From positions 1 to 64,000 of the forward strand of contig NZ_JABASX010000010.1 in the NCBI RefSeq assembly GCF_016107655.1: a DNA stretch of 64,000 nt. The letters are read 5' to 3'. This document shows positions 47,397-56,660 of the stretch, one piece after another. The notes under the pieces were generated by a model that had not been told where the DNA came from, searched no databases, and saw only the letters and a list, made by a program, of their open reading frames with translations. Positions within the stretch are counted from its first letter, which is position 1; each line of letters begins with the position of its first letter. The stretch is from Brevibacterium antiquum (GTDB lineage Bacteria; Actinomycetota; Actinomycetes; Actinomycetales; Brevibacteriaceae). The translations under genes and the position numbers were made by a program.

Positions 47397-48301
47397 ACAG
47401 CTCCCCGCGGATGAAGAGATTCTTGGCGTGGCTGCCGCTCGCGGCGCTGGCGATCTTCATCCTTACTCCGCTGCTGAGCTCGCTGATATATTCGTTCTTC
47501 CGCGCCGACGGCAGCTTCACCACGTCCGGGCTCACCGGCCTGGCCGACTCCGGAAAGATCGTGGCCCCGCTCATGCGCAGCCTCGTCGTGTCCGTGCTCG
47601 CTGCCGTCATCCTCGTGGTCACGCTGGTTCCTGCAGTCGTCGCCGTCCACCTCTGGGCACCTCGGCTGCGGTCGGTGCTCAGCATCCTGTGCACCCTGCC
47701 TCTGGTCGTGCCGGCCATCGCGATCGTCGCCGGACTCTCAGCAGTGCTGCGCAGCCTGGCGGCTCAGGGCCGGGGCAGCCTCGGCATGCAGCTGAATACG
47801 ATGCTGCAGTCGCAGGATCTGCCGCTCGTGCTCGTCGGCACCTACGTCATCCTGTGCCTGCCCTTCACATTCCGATCGATCGACGCGGGGCTGTCCACCC
47901 TGCCGCTGCGCACGCTCTTCGAGTCCTCATCGATCCTCGGCGCCGGGCTCGGGACCACACTGCGGCGGGTCATCATTCCCAACATCCGAGGACCGGTGAT
48001 GTTCTCGGTCTTCTTCACCTTCGCCCTGTCCATTGCGGAGTACACGGTGGCCGCGACTCTGTCGATCAACACCCTGCCGGTATTCCTCAACACACTCTCA
48101 AGCACGAACTTCCGCGGTTCGATCACCCTGTCCGTGCTGCTCAACCTCACCACATGGCTGCTGCTGGCTGCCGCCACCGTGAGCGCCTCGCGCTTCGGCC
48201 ATCGACCGAGCGCTGTCAGCGAGCACGATGAGCCCGAAGCCGATGAACCGGCCGTCTCCCAGGCCGCCGGTGCTTTTCGAAAGGACGATGAGACCCCATG
48301 A
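47381..48301 (+). CDS. ABC transporter permease 2
   Basis: The 306-residue protein also has about six membrane segments, with the EAA-type loop LFESSSILGAGLGTTLRRVI near residue 175. The GTG start at 47381 is supported by AGAGGAGCGCCAA directly before it and lies inside the end of permease 1. The hydrophilic C-terminus is acidic (DEPEADEPAV). With permease 1 it should form the heterodimeric channel. It overlaps the ATPase gene by ATGA. Confidence 0.88.
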   Translation: MAEHLNSSPRMKRFLAWLPLAALAIFILTPLLSSLIYSFFRADGSFTTSGLTGLADSGKIVAPLMRSLVVSVLAAVILVVTLVPAVVAVHLWAPRLRSVLSILCTLPLVVPAIAIVAGLSAVLRSLAAQGRGSLGMQLNTMLQSQDLPLVLVGTYVILCLPFTFRSIDAGLSTLPLRTLFESSSILGAGLGTTLRRVIIPNIRGPVMFSVFFTFALSIAEYTVAATLSINTLPVFLNTLSSTNFRGSITLSVLLNLTTWLLLAAATVSASRFGHRPSAVSEHDEPEADEPAVSQAAGAFRKDDETP

Positions 48302-49401
48302 CCACTGCGGATAACCGCCCTCGCCCATCACGATCGGGCATCGAACACACAGATGAGCCCGAAGCCGTGCGCTTCGAACACGTCAACAAGTCCTACGGCG
48401 GCACCGAGGTGCTCAACGACTTCAACATCGACATCGAAGCGGGCAGCATGGTCAGCTTCCTCGGACCGTCCGGCTGCGGCAAGACGACGACCTTGCGCAT
48501 CCTCGCCGGTTTCGAACCGGTCAACGGAGGAGATGTCCTCGTCGGCGGCGAATCCGTCCTCAAGCTGCCACCCAACAGCCGCGACATGGGCATGGTGTTC
48601 CAGAGCTACAGCCTGTTCCCCAATCTCGGGGTCAGCGACAACATCGAATACGGCCTGCGGATCCGCAAGGTCGACGCCGGAGCACGCCGTCGACGCACCG
48701 AGGAGCTCCTCGAGATCTGCGGCCTGACCGGAATGGGCGCCCGATTCCCGCATCAGCTTTCTGGCGGGCAGCAGCAGCGTGTCGCTCTGGCCCGCGCGCT
48801 GGCCACTCAGCCGAAGGTCCTGCTGCTCGACGAGCCGCTATCCGCACTCGACGCTTCGGTCCGCTCCTCGCTGCGTGATGAGATTCGTCGAGTGCAGCAG
48901 GCGCTGGGCACGACGACGGTCTTCATCACCCATGACCAGGGAGAGGCTCTGGCGATCGCCGACCGCGTGGCGGTGATGAACGACGGCAGGATCGAGCAGT
49001 ACTCCGCCCCGCACGAGGTGTATTCGTCTCCGGCCACTGCCTTCGTCGCCCGGTTCGTCGGCTCGATCAACGAATTCGCCGTGGGCCAAGACTGGACGAT
49101 TCGCGACCGTCTTCCCATCGAGCCCGCACCGGATCACACCGTTTTCGTCCGTCCCGAGAACCTGTCGATCACTTCTGCCGCGGACGGCTTCCTCGAGGTC
49201 AAGCACAGCACCTACACCGGCGAGCGCACAATGGTCCACCTCGGGCTGCCCGGAGACCACAAGGCGCGGTGGGCGGCCTCCCTGGCCTCGGTCGACGCCG
49301 ATGACTTGCAACCCGGCATGCGCATCGATGCCTCGGTCACCGCTGAACCCGCGCTGCGCCTGGACCGGAACGACGCCGACGCCGAAGGAGTCCCCGCATG
49401 A
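48298..49401 (+). CDS. ABC transporter ATP-binding protein
   Basis: The 367-residue ATPase has Walker A GPSGCGKTT near residue 57, Q-loop MVFQSYSLFP near 98, signature LSGGQQQR near 156, Walker B LLLDEPLSALD near 175 and the switch histidine in FITHDQ near 208. A TOBE-like domain at about 260-350 is typical of importers of the PotA/FbpC/PhnT group. The first 25 residues are an extra hydrophilic arm. It overlaps permease 2 and the HAD gene by ATGA at both ends. Confidence 0.93.
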   Translation: MTTADNRPRPSRSGIEHTDEPEAVRFEHVNKSYGGTEVLNDFNIDIEAGSMVSFLGPSGCGKTTTLRILAGFEPVNGGDVLVGGESVLKLPPNSRDMGMVFQSYSLFPNLGVSDNIEYGLRIRKVDAGARRRRTEELLEICGLTGMGARFPHQLSGGQQQRVALARALATQPKVLLLDEPLSALDASVRSSLRDEIRRVQQALGTTTVFITHDQGEALAIADRVAVMNDGRIEQYSAPHEVYSSPATAFVARFVGSINEFAVGQDWTIRDRLPIEPAPDHTVFVRPENLSITSAADGFLEVKHSTYTGERTMVHLGLPGDHKARWAASLASVDADDLQPGMRIDASVTAEPALRLDRNDADAEGVPA

Positions 49402-50078
49402 GCGACTCCATCACCGGATTCTCCGGTGCCGTCTTCGACTGCGACGGCATCCTCGTCGACTCCGAAGCCCCCTGGATCGACCTCATGGCCGGTTACCTGA
49501 CATCGATGTCCGCCAGTGGCCTCTCGCCCGAGGACCTGCGCGGACTCACCGCGGACGAGGCTGTGGCCCGACTTCAGCGCATTCACGAGGCACCCGGCTC
49601 GCCCGGCGATGTCCGACCGCCGACGGCAGGCGAGGTCGACCGCGCCTACAGCGCCGCCCTCGAGCACGTCGCCGCTCCCATGCCCGGCGCTCCCGAACTC
49701 GTGGCCTCATTGTCAGGGACCATTCCGATAGCTGTGGCCAGCAACGGCCGAGGCGAGGACGTCCGCGGACTCCTCGAACGTGCCGGAATGCTCGACTTCT
49801 TCGACGCCATCATCACGATCGACGACGTCGACCAGGGCAAACCGGCACCGGACCCCTACCTTCTGGCTGCTCGACGGCTCGGGCTCTCCGCCTCGACGGT
49901 GGTCGCCTTCGAGGACTCACCGGTCGGGTCACAGGCAGCGCACACGGCCGGATGCACGGTGATCGGAGTCAACAACGATCCCAGCATCGAGCTGGCAGGC
50001 GAGGTGCGACTGCGCCACTTCGCGCAGCTGCGTTTCGATCCCCGAACCCGTTCGCTGCTCATCGACACCGAGCATTGA
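49398..50078 (+). CDS. HAD-superfamily phosphatase, beta-phosphoglucomutase-like
   Basis: The 226-residue cytoplasmic protein carries the HAD motifs: motif I FDCDGILVDSE with the nucleophile and acid Asp near residues 14 and 16, motif II VASNGRG near 114, motif III lysine in GKPAPDPY near 150, and motif IV VAFEDSPVGSQAA near 173. A helical cap lies between motifs I and II, as in subfamily IA. It is translationally coupled to the ATPase gene and followed by a phosphodiesterase, so it may dephosphorylate the imported or partly hydrolysed substrate. A mutase role cannot be excluded. Confidence 0.85.
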   Translation: MSDSITGFSGAVFDCDGILVDSEAPWIDLMAGYLTSMSASGLSPEDLRGLTADEAVARLQRIHEAPGSPGDVRPPTAGEVDRAYSAALEHVAAPMPGAPELVASLSGTIPIAVASNGRGEDVRGLLERAGMLDFFDAIITIDDVDQGKPAPDPYLLAARRLGLSASTVVAFEDSPVGSQAAHTAGCTVIGVNNDPSIELAGEVRLRHFAQLRFDPRTRSLLIDTEH

Positions 50079-50087
50079 GGAGATGCC

Positions 50088-51002
50088 ATGCCCACTTCGA
50101 CCACATTCACCCTGCAGACGTGGAACGTCTGGTACGGCGGCCGCGAAGTCGACTTCGGCCAAGAGAAGCAGTACGCGATCGCTGCGCAGTTCCCAGCAGA
50201 CGTTCTGGCGCTGCAGGAATGCTGGGGCAGCGCCGCAGAGAACCTGGCACCGAAGATCCTCGCAGACCATGCGCAGCGGGGATGGGACACGGCTGTGCTC
50301 AGCTCCGGACAGCTGACGGTGGTGGAAACCAGCACGCTGCCCTATGCCCAGGCAGCACTCGTGCGTCCGCTGCCGGACTCGCCGCAGATACTCGTCTGGT
50401 CCGTCCACCTCGCGCCGTACCCCTATGCGGTCTACCGAGCCCTGCAGGGGGAAGGACAGGACGTCGCCGATGCCGAGGAGGCACCACGCCTCGAGCAGAT
50501 CGAAGAGATCCTGTCCGAGACCGACCGTATCTGCGGCCAGGACGGTCAGGCCGATCTGCCCGTCGTCATCTGCGGTGATTTCAATACCCCGTCCACCGGG
50601 GACTGGTCGGCGCGCACTGATCGACCCGATATCGCGTGGCGCTCGCCCGACGCACTGCTGGCGGCCGGGTTCACCGACACCTTCCGCGCGGTGCACTCTG
50701 ACCCTGTCGCCTCTCCGGCCGATACATGGTCTCCGATCGAGCCGCTCACCCACGCCGGTCATCAGGAGAAGCCCGAACCGGGCCGCGCCGACGGTGCCGA
50801 GCCCCGTGATCGGATCGACTTCATCTTCTCGCGCGGCCTCGACGTCGTCGACAGTGTGATGCGTGGCTGCAGCGCCGAAGGTCTGATCGAAGACGGCTTC
50901 GTCGATGTCGGCGGACGCTGCGAACTCATCCCGAACCAGCGGCAGAACCGTTTCCCGTCCGATCATCAGCTCGTCGAAACACGGTTCACTTTCCCGGCCT
51001 GA
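50088..51002 (+). CDS. Cytoplasmic endonuclease/exonuclease/phosphatase family phosphodiesterase
   Basis: The 304-residue protein has the EEP fold landmarks: TWNVWYGG near residue 10, LQECWG near 42 with the metal-binding glutamate, the histidine in VWSVHLAPY near 105, VICGDFNTPS near 164, RIDFIFSRG near 243 and SDHQLVETRF near 293. There is no signal peptide, so it should act in the cytoplasm, unlike the other EEP proteins in the window. TGAGGAGATGCC precedes the ATG, 9 bp after the HAD stop. With the HAD protein it could hydrolyse a phosphodiester to monoester and then to alcohol and phosphate; this is inference. Confidence 0.83.
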   Translation: MPTSTTFTLQTWNVWYGGREVDFGQEKQYAIAAQFPADVLALQECWGSAAENLAPKILADHAQRGWDTAVLSSGQLTVVETSTLPYAQAALVRPLPDSPQILVWSVHLAPYPYAVYRALQGEGQDVADAEEAPRLEQIEEILSETDRICGQDGQADLPVVICGDFNTPSTGDWSARTDRPDIAWRSPDALLAAGFTDTFRAVHSDPVASPADTWSPIEPLTHAGHQEKPEPGRADGAEPRDRIDFIFSRGLDVVDSVMRGCSAEGLIEDGFVDVGGRCELIPNQRQNRFPSDHQLVETRFTFPA

Positions 51003-51061
51003 GCGGTTCCCTGCGCGATCGGCGCGTGCCACTCCGTCGATCGTGTACATACGCTGAAGCC

Positions 51062-52244
51062 TCAGCGGCCCGGCCACGTGGGAAGGCCGGCCTGGTCCCG
51101 CAGACTGCGCCCCAGCATCAAACCGGCCAGCGGTCGGATGTTCATGAGTTTCATTCCGACCGAGCGCAGCAGCAGGTCGCGGCGATTCGCTGGAGCGAAG
51201 ACGATTCCGAGCCCATGGGCCGCGTCCTGCTTGCTGGCTATCATCGGCGTCAGCCGACGTTCGTATGCGTCGAAGGCTCGGCGATGGTCCCCCGGTGTGG
51301 CAGCCAATTCGGCCGCCAGCACATAGGCTTCGACCATCGCCAACGCCGATCCCTGCCCCGGCCAACAATGACGGACTCGCCGCGGCGTCGCCGATCAGTG
51401 CGACTCTGCCGCTGGTCCATGAGCGCATCCGGATCTGATTCGCCCGATCTAGGTAGAGCGTTCGTGCCCGCGGCAGCTCGTGAAGAATCGCCGGGATCTC
51501 CCATCCTGCCTCTGCCAGGCTGGAACGAAGGAGGTCCCGTTGTGCATCGAGATCATCAGTGGGAACCGGGCCCTGATGCCGGAAGGTCAGCATGAACATC
51601 GTCAGGTCATCACGCAGCGCGACACGGATCGCCTGGAACCCGACTTCAGCATGCAAGACGGCGACGAGTTCATCTCGTGGGCGGTAGCCGTCGACATCGA
51701 ACGCGGCGACGGCGATCCCGAGGTCTCGCTCGAACCGCGACTCCTCACCGAAGAACAGTTCACGGACGCGTGAGTGCAACCCGTCCGCACCGACCACGAG
51801 GTCGAATTCCCGTGGGGCAGCATGCAAGAACTCGATATGGACGCCTCGCTCCCCCTCGGTGAGTCGGGCAACGGTGTCCCCGAAGATCGTCTCGACGCCT
51901 CTTTCGAGGCTGTCATGGATTGCAGCGGCGAGGTCTGAACGCAGAATGCTGACGTATCGGCCACTTGTTCCCGCAACGAACTGCTGGGGGTCGAGCGACG
52001 CAATCCGGTGCCCATCTAGGGCGACATCGCGAGCCTCTGCGAGCGGGTAGCCCTCGCGTCGCAGTCGAGGCACAAGGTCCATCCGCTCTGCCACATCGAA
52101 TCCAGTACCCCAGAAATCGATGAGATAACCACCTCGACGCAGCCCGTGTGATCGCTCGAGGAGCGTGGGCTGATGCCCCGCTTTCTGCAGCCAATAGGCC
52201 ACCGTGGAACCAGCGATCCCGGCGCCGACGACGAGCACACGCAT
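51062..52244 (-). pseudogene. FAD-dependent oxidoreductase (PHBH-type monooxygenase), frameshifted
   Basis: The N-terminal part is a clear group A flavoprotein: VLVVGAGIAGSTVAYWLQKAG at residues 3-23, VVGADGLHSRVRELFFGEES near 150, and RVALIGDAAASPSLLAG near 280. At a run of four C on the plus strand (51356-51359) the frame breaks. With one base fewer the reading continues as LAGQGSALAMVEAYVLAAEL, the expected next motif, and on to a normal C-terminus ending PTWPGR at 51062. The gene is therefore a single-base insertion away from intact, either a recent pseudogene or a sequencing error in a homopolymer. Substrate is unknown. It converges on the EEP gene with 59 bp between. Confidence 0.85.
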
Positions 52245-52504
52245 CTTCTGCCTCCCTGCAGACTGATGATCAGATCACCAGTTTAGATCTCCCGGAGCCA
52301 GCGCGGACTCGCTGCGTCCAAGCCGACGTTCGTGTTGGCAGGGTCTCATATGTAGTAGTCTCGATCACACCAGAGCACCCAGCGTTCTCTTGCAGAGTTC
52401 ACACTTCGTTCACATGTCTGCCATAGACGTCAGCGTGGACAGCGATACGGTGCTTGCGTCTGCGCCGTGATCTCTCGCGACGCTTGAGAATCCGAAAGGC
52501 TCCT

Positions 52505-55396
52505 ATGACAGTCTCCAAGACGGCTTCATCGTGCGCGGCACTCAGCCTCGTCGCGGCAATCGGCCTCACGCTTCCCCCAGCACCGGCAACCGCTGCCGAA
52601 GATCCGCACATCAGCGAAATCGGCTACACGCTCGACACTGACTTCATCGAGATCGCAGCCGAGCCCGGCACCGACGTCTCGGGATGGACGGTCGGTTCCG
52701 TCACTCGCGGCGGCAGTGTCCAAGCGGCCGAGAACATCACCACCGTTCCTGCCGGCACCACCGTAGGCGAGGCCGGCGCGCTGGCGGTCGAGGTGCCGAT
52801 CACGAACTCCGTGAAGTCCGGGAATGCCGCCGACGGCAGCTACGGCTCCTCGGCCTTCGCCATCGATGACGACGGCATGCTCGTGGACTTCGAACAGGTC
52901 GGCGGCGTGACCGACGGCAAGGGTGTGACGGGTAAGTCGAACAAGAACACCCCCGACGCCGTCGTCGGCGAAGAGGCCTCTCCCACGGGAGCCACCGCCG
53001 CGGGCGGACAATCCATCCAACTCATCGACGGCACCTGGTCCTCCGCGGTGCCGACTCCGGACGCGCTGCCCGGTGATGACGGTGAAGACGGCGGCAACTC
53101 CCCTGTGCCAGAGGATGTCACCCCGATCGCCGATATTCAGGGCACCGGCGATGAAAGCCCCCTGCAAGGCGAGACCGTCAGGACCCGCGGCATCGTCACA
53201 GCGTCGTACCCGAGCGGCGGGCTGAACGGATACTACGTGCAGACGCCGGGCACAGGCGGTGCCGAGGATGAGACTCCGGGCGCCTCGGACGGCGTCTTCG
53301 TCTACTCCCCTGACACAGTCGCTGATGTCAGCCTCGGCGACCATCTTGAACTGACCGGCTCGGTCTCTGAACAATACGGGCAGACTCAGATCTCAGTCAG
53401 CAACACGGGAATGACGGTCCTGGATGAGCCCGCCGAGGCGGTCAAGCCCATCGAAGACGCGTTCCCTGACGACGCTTCCGCCCGTGAAGCCCTCGAAGGC
53501 ATGCTGCTGCAGCCCACCGGTGAGCTGACCGTGGCCGACAATTACAACACGAACTCCTACGGCGAGGTCGTTTTGGCCACCGGCGAGGGGACCCTCCCGC
53601 AGGCCACCGACGTCGCCCGCCCGGGCACCGCCGAGGCCGAGGCCGTTGAGGCCGAGAACCTCGAGCGGGAGGTCGTCCTCGATGACGGCGCGACCGTGAA
53701 CTACCTCGAAAACGACAAGGACACTGTCGTCCCGTATGTCTCGAACGACGAACCGATGCGCGTCGGCGCTCAGGTAACGATGACCTCGCCGGTGGTGCTC
53801 GGCTTCGATCACGAGAAGTGGCGCTTCCAGCCCACCACGCGCCTGACCGGCGACAACGCCGAGGCGATCCAGCCTGCCAGCTTCACCGACACCCGCACCG
53901 ATGCACCAGAGGACATCGGCGGACAGGTCAGTCTGGCCAGCTTCAACGTCCTCAACTATTTCACCACGACCGGCGATCAGCTCTCCGGCTGTGACTACTA
54001 TGACGACCGCGAGGGCAACCCGATCACCGTTCGCGGCGGCTGCGATGCCCGTGGTGCTGCCAACGCGGAAAGCCTCAAACGCCAGGAGACGAAGATCGTC
54101 ACGGCCATCAGCAAGCTCGATGCTTCAGTCGTCTCTCTCATGGAGATCGAGAATTCCGCGGCGTTCGGCGATGATCGCGATGATGCACTTGAGACTCTTG
54201 TGCAGCGCCTCAACGAGTCTGCCGGAGAAGACAAGTGGGACTTCGTACCTTCCCCCGCCACGGTGCCGGAAGATGAGGATGTCATCCGCACGGCTTTGAT
54301 CTATCAGCCCGCCGAGGTGGCCCCGCAGAACGATTCCACGATCCTTGACGACCAGGGTGCGTTCTCCAACGCCCGCGAGCCCCTCTCGCAGGCGTTCGCA
54401 CCCAAGGACGAGTCCGGTGAGCTTGAGAACGACAAGACCTTCGTGACGATTTCGAACCACTTCAAGTCCAAAGGTTCGGGCTCAGGCGAAGGCAACGAGG
54501 ACAGTGGTGACGGACAGGGAGCGTCGAACGCTGATCGGGTGAAGCAGGCGACTTCGCTGGTCAAGTTCGCAGGCAAGCAGCAGGAGGCCGCCGACAGCGA
54601 CTTCGTCTACATGCTCGGCGACTTCAATTCCTACACTCAAGAGGACCCGATGCAGGTCTTCTACGAGGCAGGGTTCAAGGACGTCGCAGCCGAGAAGACA
54701 GACAAATCCACCTATGTGTTCAAGTCCCGCGCCGGCAGTCTCGACCACGTGCTGGCATTGGACGCTTCAGGCTCGGGCGCTCAGTCGAAGTCGAGGTCCG
54801 AGGCTCAGGCGGATGTGCCGTCGAGCGCTTTCGATGCAATCACCGGTGCCGATGTCTGGAACATCAACTCGGTCGAAGCTCTGGCACTCGAATACAGCCG
54901 CTTCAACTACAACGCGGGCGACTTCTACGCTCCGGATCAGTTCCGCGCCTCCGATCACGATCCTGTCGTCGTGGGGCTCTTCGAACCTGGGGACGAGGTC
55001 GGGAACGACAACGCAGAGGCCTCGGCTGAGGCTGACGGTGGAGATGCTGGTGCAGGTGCTGAGGGTGGAGATGCTGGTGCTGGTGCCGACGGCGCAGACG
55101 CAGATGCTTCGGCGGGTGCGGATTCGGCGGCTTCTGTGAGTGCGGATGCCAACAGCGGTTCGAGCGGTGCGAGTGACTCGGGTGGTTCCAGTGACTCATC
55201 TGCTGCGGGTGCCGGTGGATCCTCAGATTCTGCTGCCGGTGGATCCTCAGACGCGGCAGTAAGCGATGCTGGCGGCGACCTGCCTCGTACGGGTGTTGAT
55301 CCGGCGCTGACCATGTCCATTGCGGCTGGGTTCCTCATCATCGGCGCGAGCATTGTGCTCATCGTGCGCAGACGCAAGCTGGGAGTACGCAGCTAG
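52505..55396 (+). CDS. LPRTG-anchored extracellular nuclease (ExeM/NucH-like)
   Basis: The 963-residue secreted protein has a signal peptide (MTVSKTASSCAALSLVAAIG, cut near ATAAED). A lamin-tail-like domain follows at about 33-120 (ISEIGYTLDTDFIEI), then an OB-like domain at about 215-440 and an EEP nuclease domain at about 475-840 (VSLASFNVLNYF, SLMEIENSA, MLGDFNSYTQ, SLDHVLAL, ASDHDPVVVGLF). An Ala/Gly/Asp/Ser-rich stalk leads to LPRTG with membrane anchor and RRRK tail. It likely degrades extracellular DNA on the cell surface. AAAGGCTCCT precedes the start. The two LPRTG proteins of this window imply a housekeeping sortase elsewhere. Confidence 0.88.
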   Translation: MTVSKTASSCAALSLVAAIGLTLPPAPATAAEDPHISEIGYTLDTDFIEIAAEPGTDVSGWTVGSVTRGGSVQAAENITTVPAGTTVGEAGALAVEVPITNSVKSGNAADGSYGSSAFAIDDDGMLVDFEQVGGVTDGKGVTGKSNKNTPDAVVGEEASPTGATAAGGQSIQLIDGTWSSAVPTPDALPGDDGEDGGNSPVPEDVTPIADIQGTGDESPLQGETVRTRGIVTASYPSGGLNGYYVQTPGTGGAEDETPGASDGVFVYSPDTVADVSLGDHLELTGSVSEQYGQTQISVSNTGMTVLDEPAEAVKPIEDAFPDDASAREALEGMLLQPTGELTVADNYNTNSYGEVVLATGEGTLPQATDVARPGTAEAEAVEAENLEREVVLDDGATVNYLENDKDTVVPYVSNDEPMRVGAQVTMTSPVVLGFDHEKWRFQPTTRLTGDNAEAIQPASFTDTRTDAPEDIGGQVSLASFNVLNYFTTTGDQLSGCDYYDDREGNPITVRGGCDARGAANAESLKRQETKIVTAISKLDASVVSLMEIENSAAFGDDRDDALETLVQRLNESAGEDKWDFVPSPATVPEDEDVIRTALIYQPAEVAPQNDSTILDDQGAFSNAREPLSQAFAPKDESGELENDKTFVTISNHFKSKGSGSGEGNEDSGDGQGASNADRVKQATSLVKFAGKQQEAADSDFVYMLGDFNSYTQEDPMQVFYEAGFKDVAAEKTDKSTYVFKSRAGSLDHVLALDASGSGAQSKSRSEAQADVPSSAFDAITGADVWNINSVEALALEYSRFNYNAGDFYAPDQFRASDHDPVVVGLFEPGDEVGNDNAEASAEADGGDAGAGAEGGDAGAGADGADADASAGADSAASVSADANSGSSGASDSGGSSDSSAAGAGGSSDSAAGGSSDAAVSDAGGDLPRTGVDPALTMSIAAGFLIIGASIVLIVRRRKLGVRS

Positions 55397-55437
55397 TACA
55401 CGGTTCCGGGCGGCCATGTACCGCCGGACCACCCATT

Positions 55438-55491
55438 GTGAGGGAGGAGAACGTCGATTCTGATCGTAGAATCAACGTTTTCCTCCCTCAC
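55438..55491. terminator. Strong bidirectional terminator
   Basis: GTGAGGGAGGA and TCCTCCCTCAC close a long stem with inner GATTCT/AGAATC pairing, between the convergent ends at 55396 and 55494. A second GC-rich stem lies just before, around 55402-55430. Confidence 0.85.
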
Positions 55492-55493
55492 TT

Positions 55494-56660
55494 TCAGCTC
55501 TCAACCGCGACCTGGCCGCGCATGAGCACGCGGGCAGTGCGAAACAGGGAGGCCGCCGTCACGGTCTTCTGCGCTTCGTCCCAGACCGCGGAGGCGGTAA
55601 CCACGCCCGATGGTGTGCCGAGACACACCTCCGGGCCAGGCACAGAATGCTCGGATCTGTGGATTATTCCGTAAACGATTGTTCCGGGGATCTGCGCGGC
55701 AGCTGCCAAGCACATTGCTCCGGTGCCCGGCACGGCCTTGTGGGTCTGGCCCATGGAGATCATGCGGACGACGACATCGGAATCCTCAGCCGCCGAGGTG
55801 GTGCCGTCGAGCAGGATCGTCGGCTTCGGTGAGGTCACGACCGCGACCTTGGGCACGACCTGCGGGGCGGTCTCCGGAGACTCGCACAAGCCCATTCGCA
55901 CGGCCGCATTGCGTCTCAGTTCCTCGATCATCAGCGTCGAGGGAACTTTGGCGTCGATGGACTCCGGAGACTCATCGCCGTTGAGACCGATCGCGTCTGC
56001 AGGCACTATGACTACCGGCAATGCCGCATCGACCACGGAGACCTCGATCATGCCTCCGTCGACGTCGATCGACTCCGAGGCAGCTCCCGTGGGCAGAATC
56101 CCCGAGGTGCGGCTGCCTGCCGGATCGGGGTAGATGAGCTCGATCGGTGCCCCGGTGCCGCTGACCCCGGTGAGTTCGAAGTCCCCTGCGACCGCAGCCT
56201 GTCCATCGACGACGGTGAGGCCGACGTCGACGAGCTTGCCGGTGTTGGTGTTGAACAGACGGAATACGTGCCACCCATCGGCCGCGGAGATGATCTCGGC
56301 CAGCAGTGCGAAGGGCACGACACCCGAGGACAGATTTCCGCAGTTGCCGGAATAGTCCACGACCGCCTCGGCGACATCGACCTGACCGAAGGTGTAGTCG
56401 AGGTCGACACCTGTCCGCGTCGACAAGGACACGACCATCACCTTCGACAGCGATGAGATCCCACCGCCCATGCCATCAAGCTGACGGCCGAGGGCGTCCG
56501 GAGAGCCGAGGGCGGAGCAGAAGATCGCATCCCATGCCGAGGTGTCACCGGCAACTCCCTGGGCTGGCACCGTGTCCAGCTCGGGCAGGGCATCGGAGCG
56601 GAAGTAGAGTCCCTTGCTCGTGCCTCCGCGTACGAACGCGGCATCGATCCAATCGGTCAT
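55494..56660 (-). CDS. PrpF-family isomerase/tautomerase
   Basis: The 388-residue protein has the duplicated diaminopimelate-epimerase-like fold of PrpF. Visible stretches are FVRGGTSKGLYFR near residue 9, LGRQLDGMGGGISSLSKV near 56, DYSGNCGNLSSGV near 97 and MGQTHKAVPGTGAMCLAAA near 318. Family members isomerise aconitate-like unsaturated acids (2-methylaconitate isomerase PrpF, oxalomesaconate tautomerase GalD, methylitaconate isomerase). No prpC or prpD genes lie nearby. Its start overlaps the stop of an aromatic-acid transporter, so an aromatic ring-cleavage acid is more likely than methylcitrate. The ATG at 56660 is fixed by the ATGA overlap. Confidence 0.85.
   Translation of the reverse strand: MTDWIDAAFVRGGTSKGLYFRSDALPELDTVPAQGVAGDTSAWDAIFCSALGSPDALGRQLDGMGGGISSLSKVMVVSLSTRTGVDLDYTFGQVDVAEAVVDYSGNCGNLSSGVVPFALLAEIISAADGWHVFRLFNTNTGKLVDVGLTVVDGQAAVAGDFELTGVSGTGAPIELIYPDPAGSRTSGILPTGAASESIDVDGGMIEVSVVDAALPVVIVPADAIGLNGDESPESIDAKVPSTLMIEELRRNAAVRMGLCESPETAPQVVPKVAVVTSPKPTILLDGTTSAAEDSDVVVRMISMGQTHKAVPGTGAMCLAAAAQIPGTIVYGIIHRSEHSVPGPEVCLGTPSGVVTASAVWDEAQKTVTAASLFRTARVLMRGQVAVES

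Noticed and set aside
49929..51060. Open frame continuing the FAD oxidoreductase across the HAD and EEP genes on the opposite strand.
   Set aside because: After the frameshift it has no flavoprotein similarity and mirrors the codon structure of the plus-strand genes.
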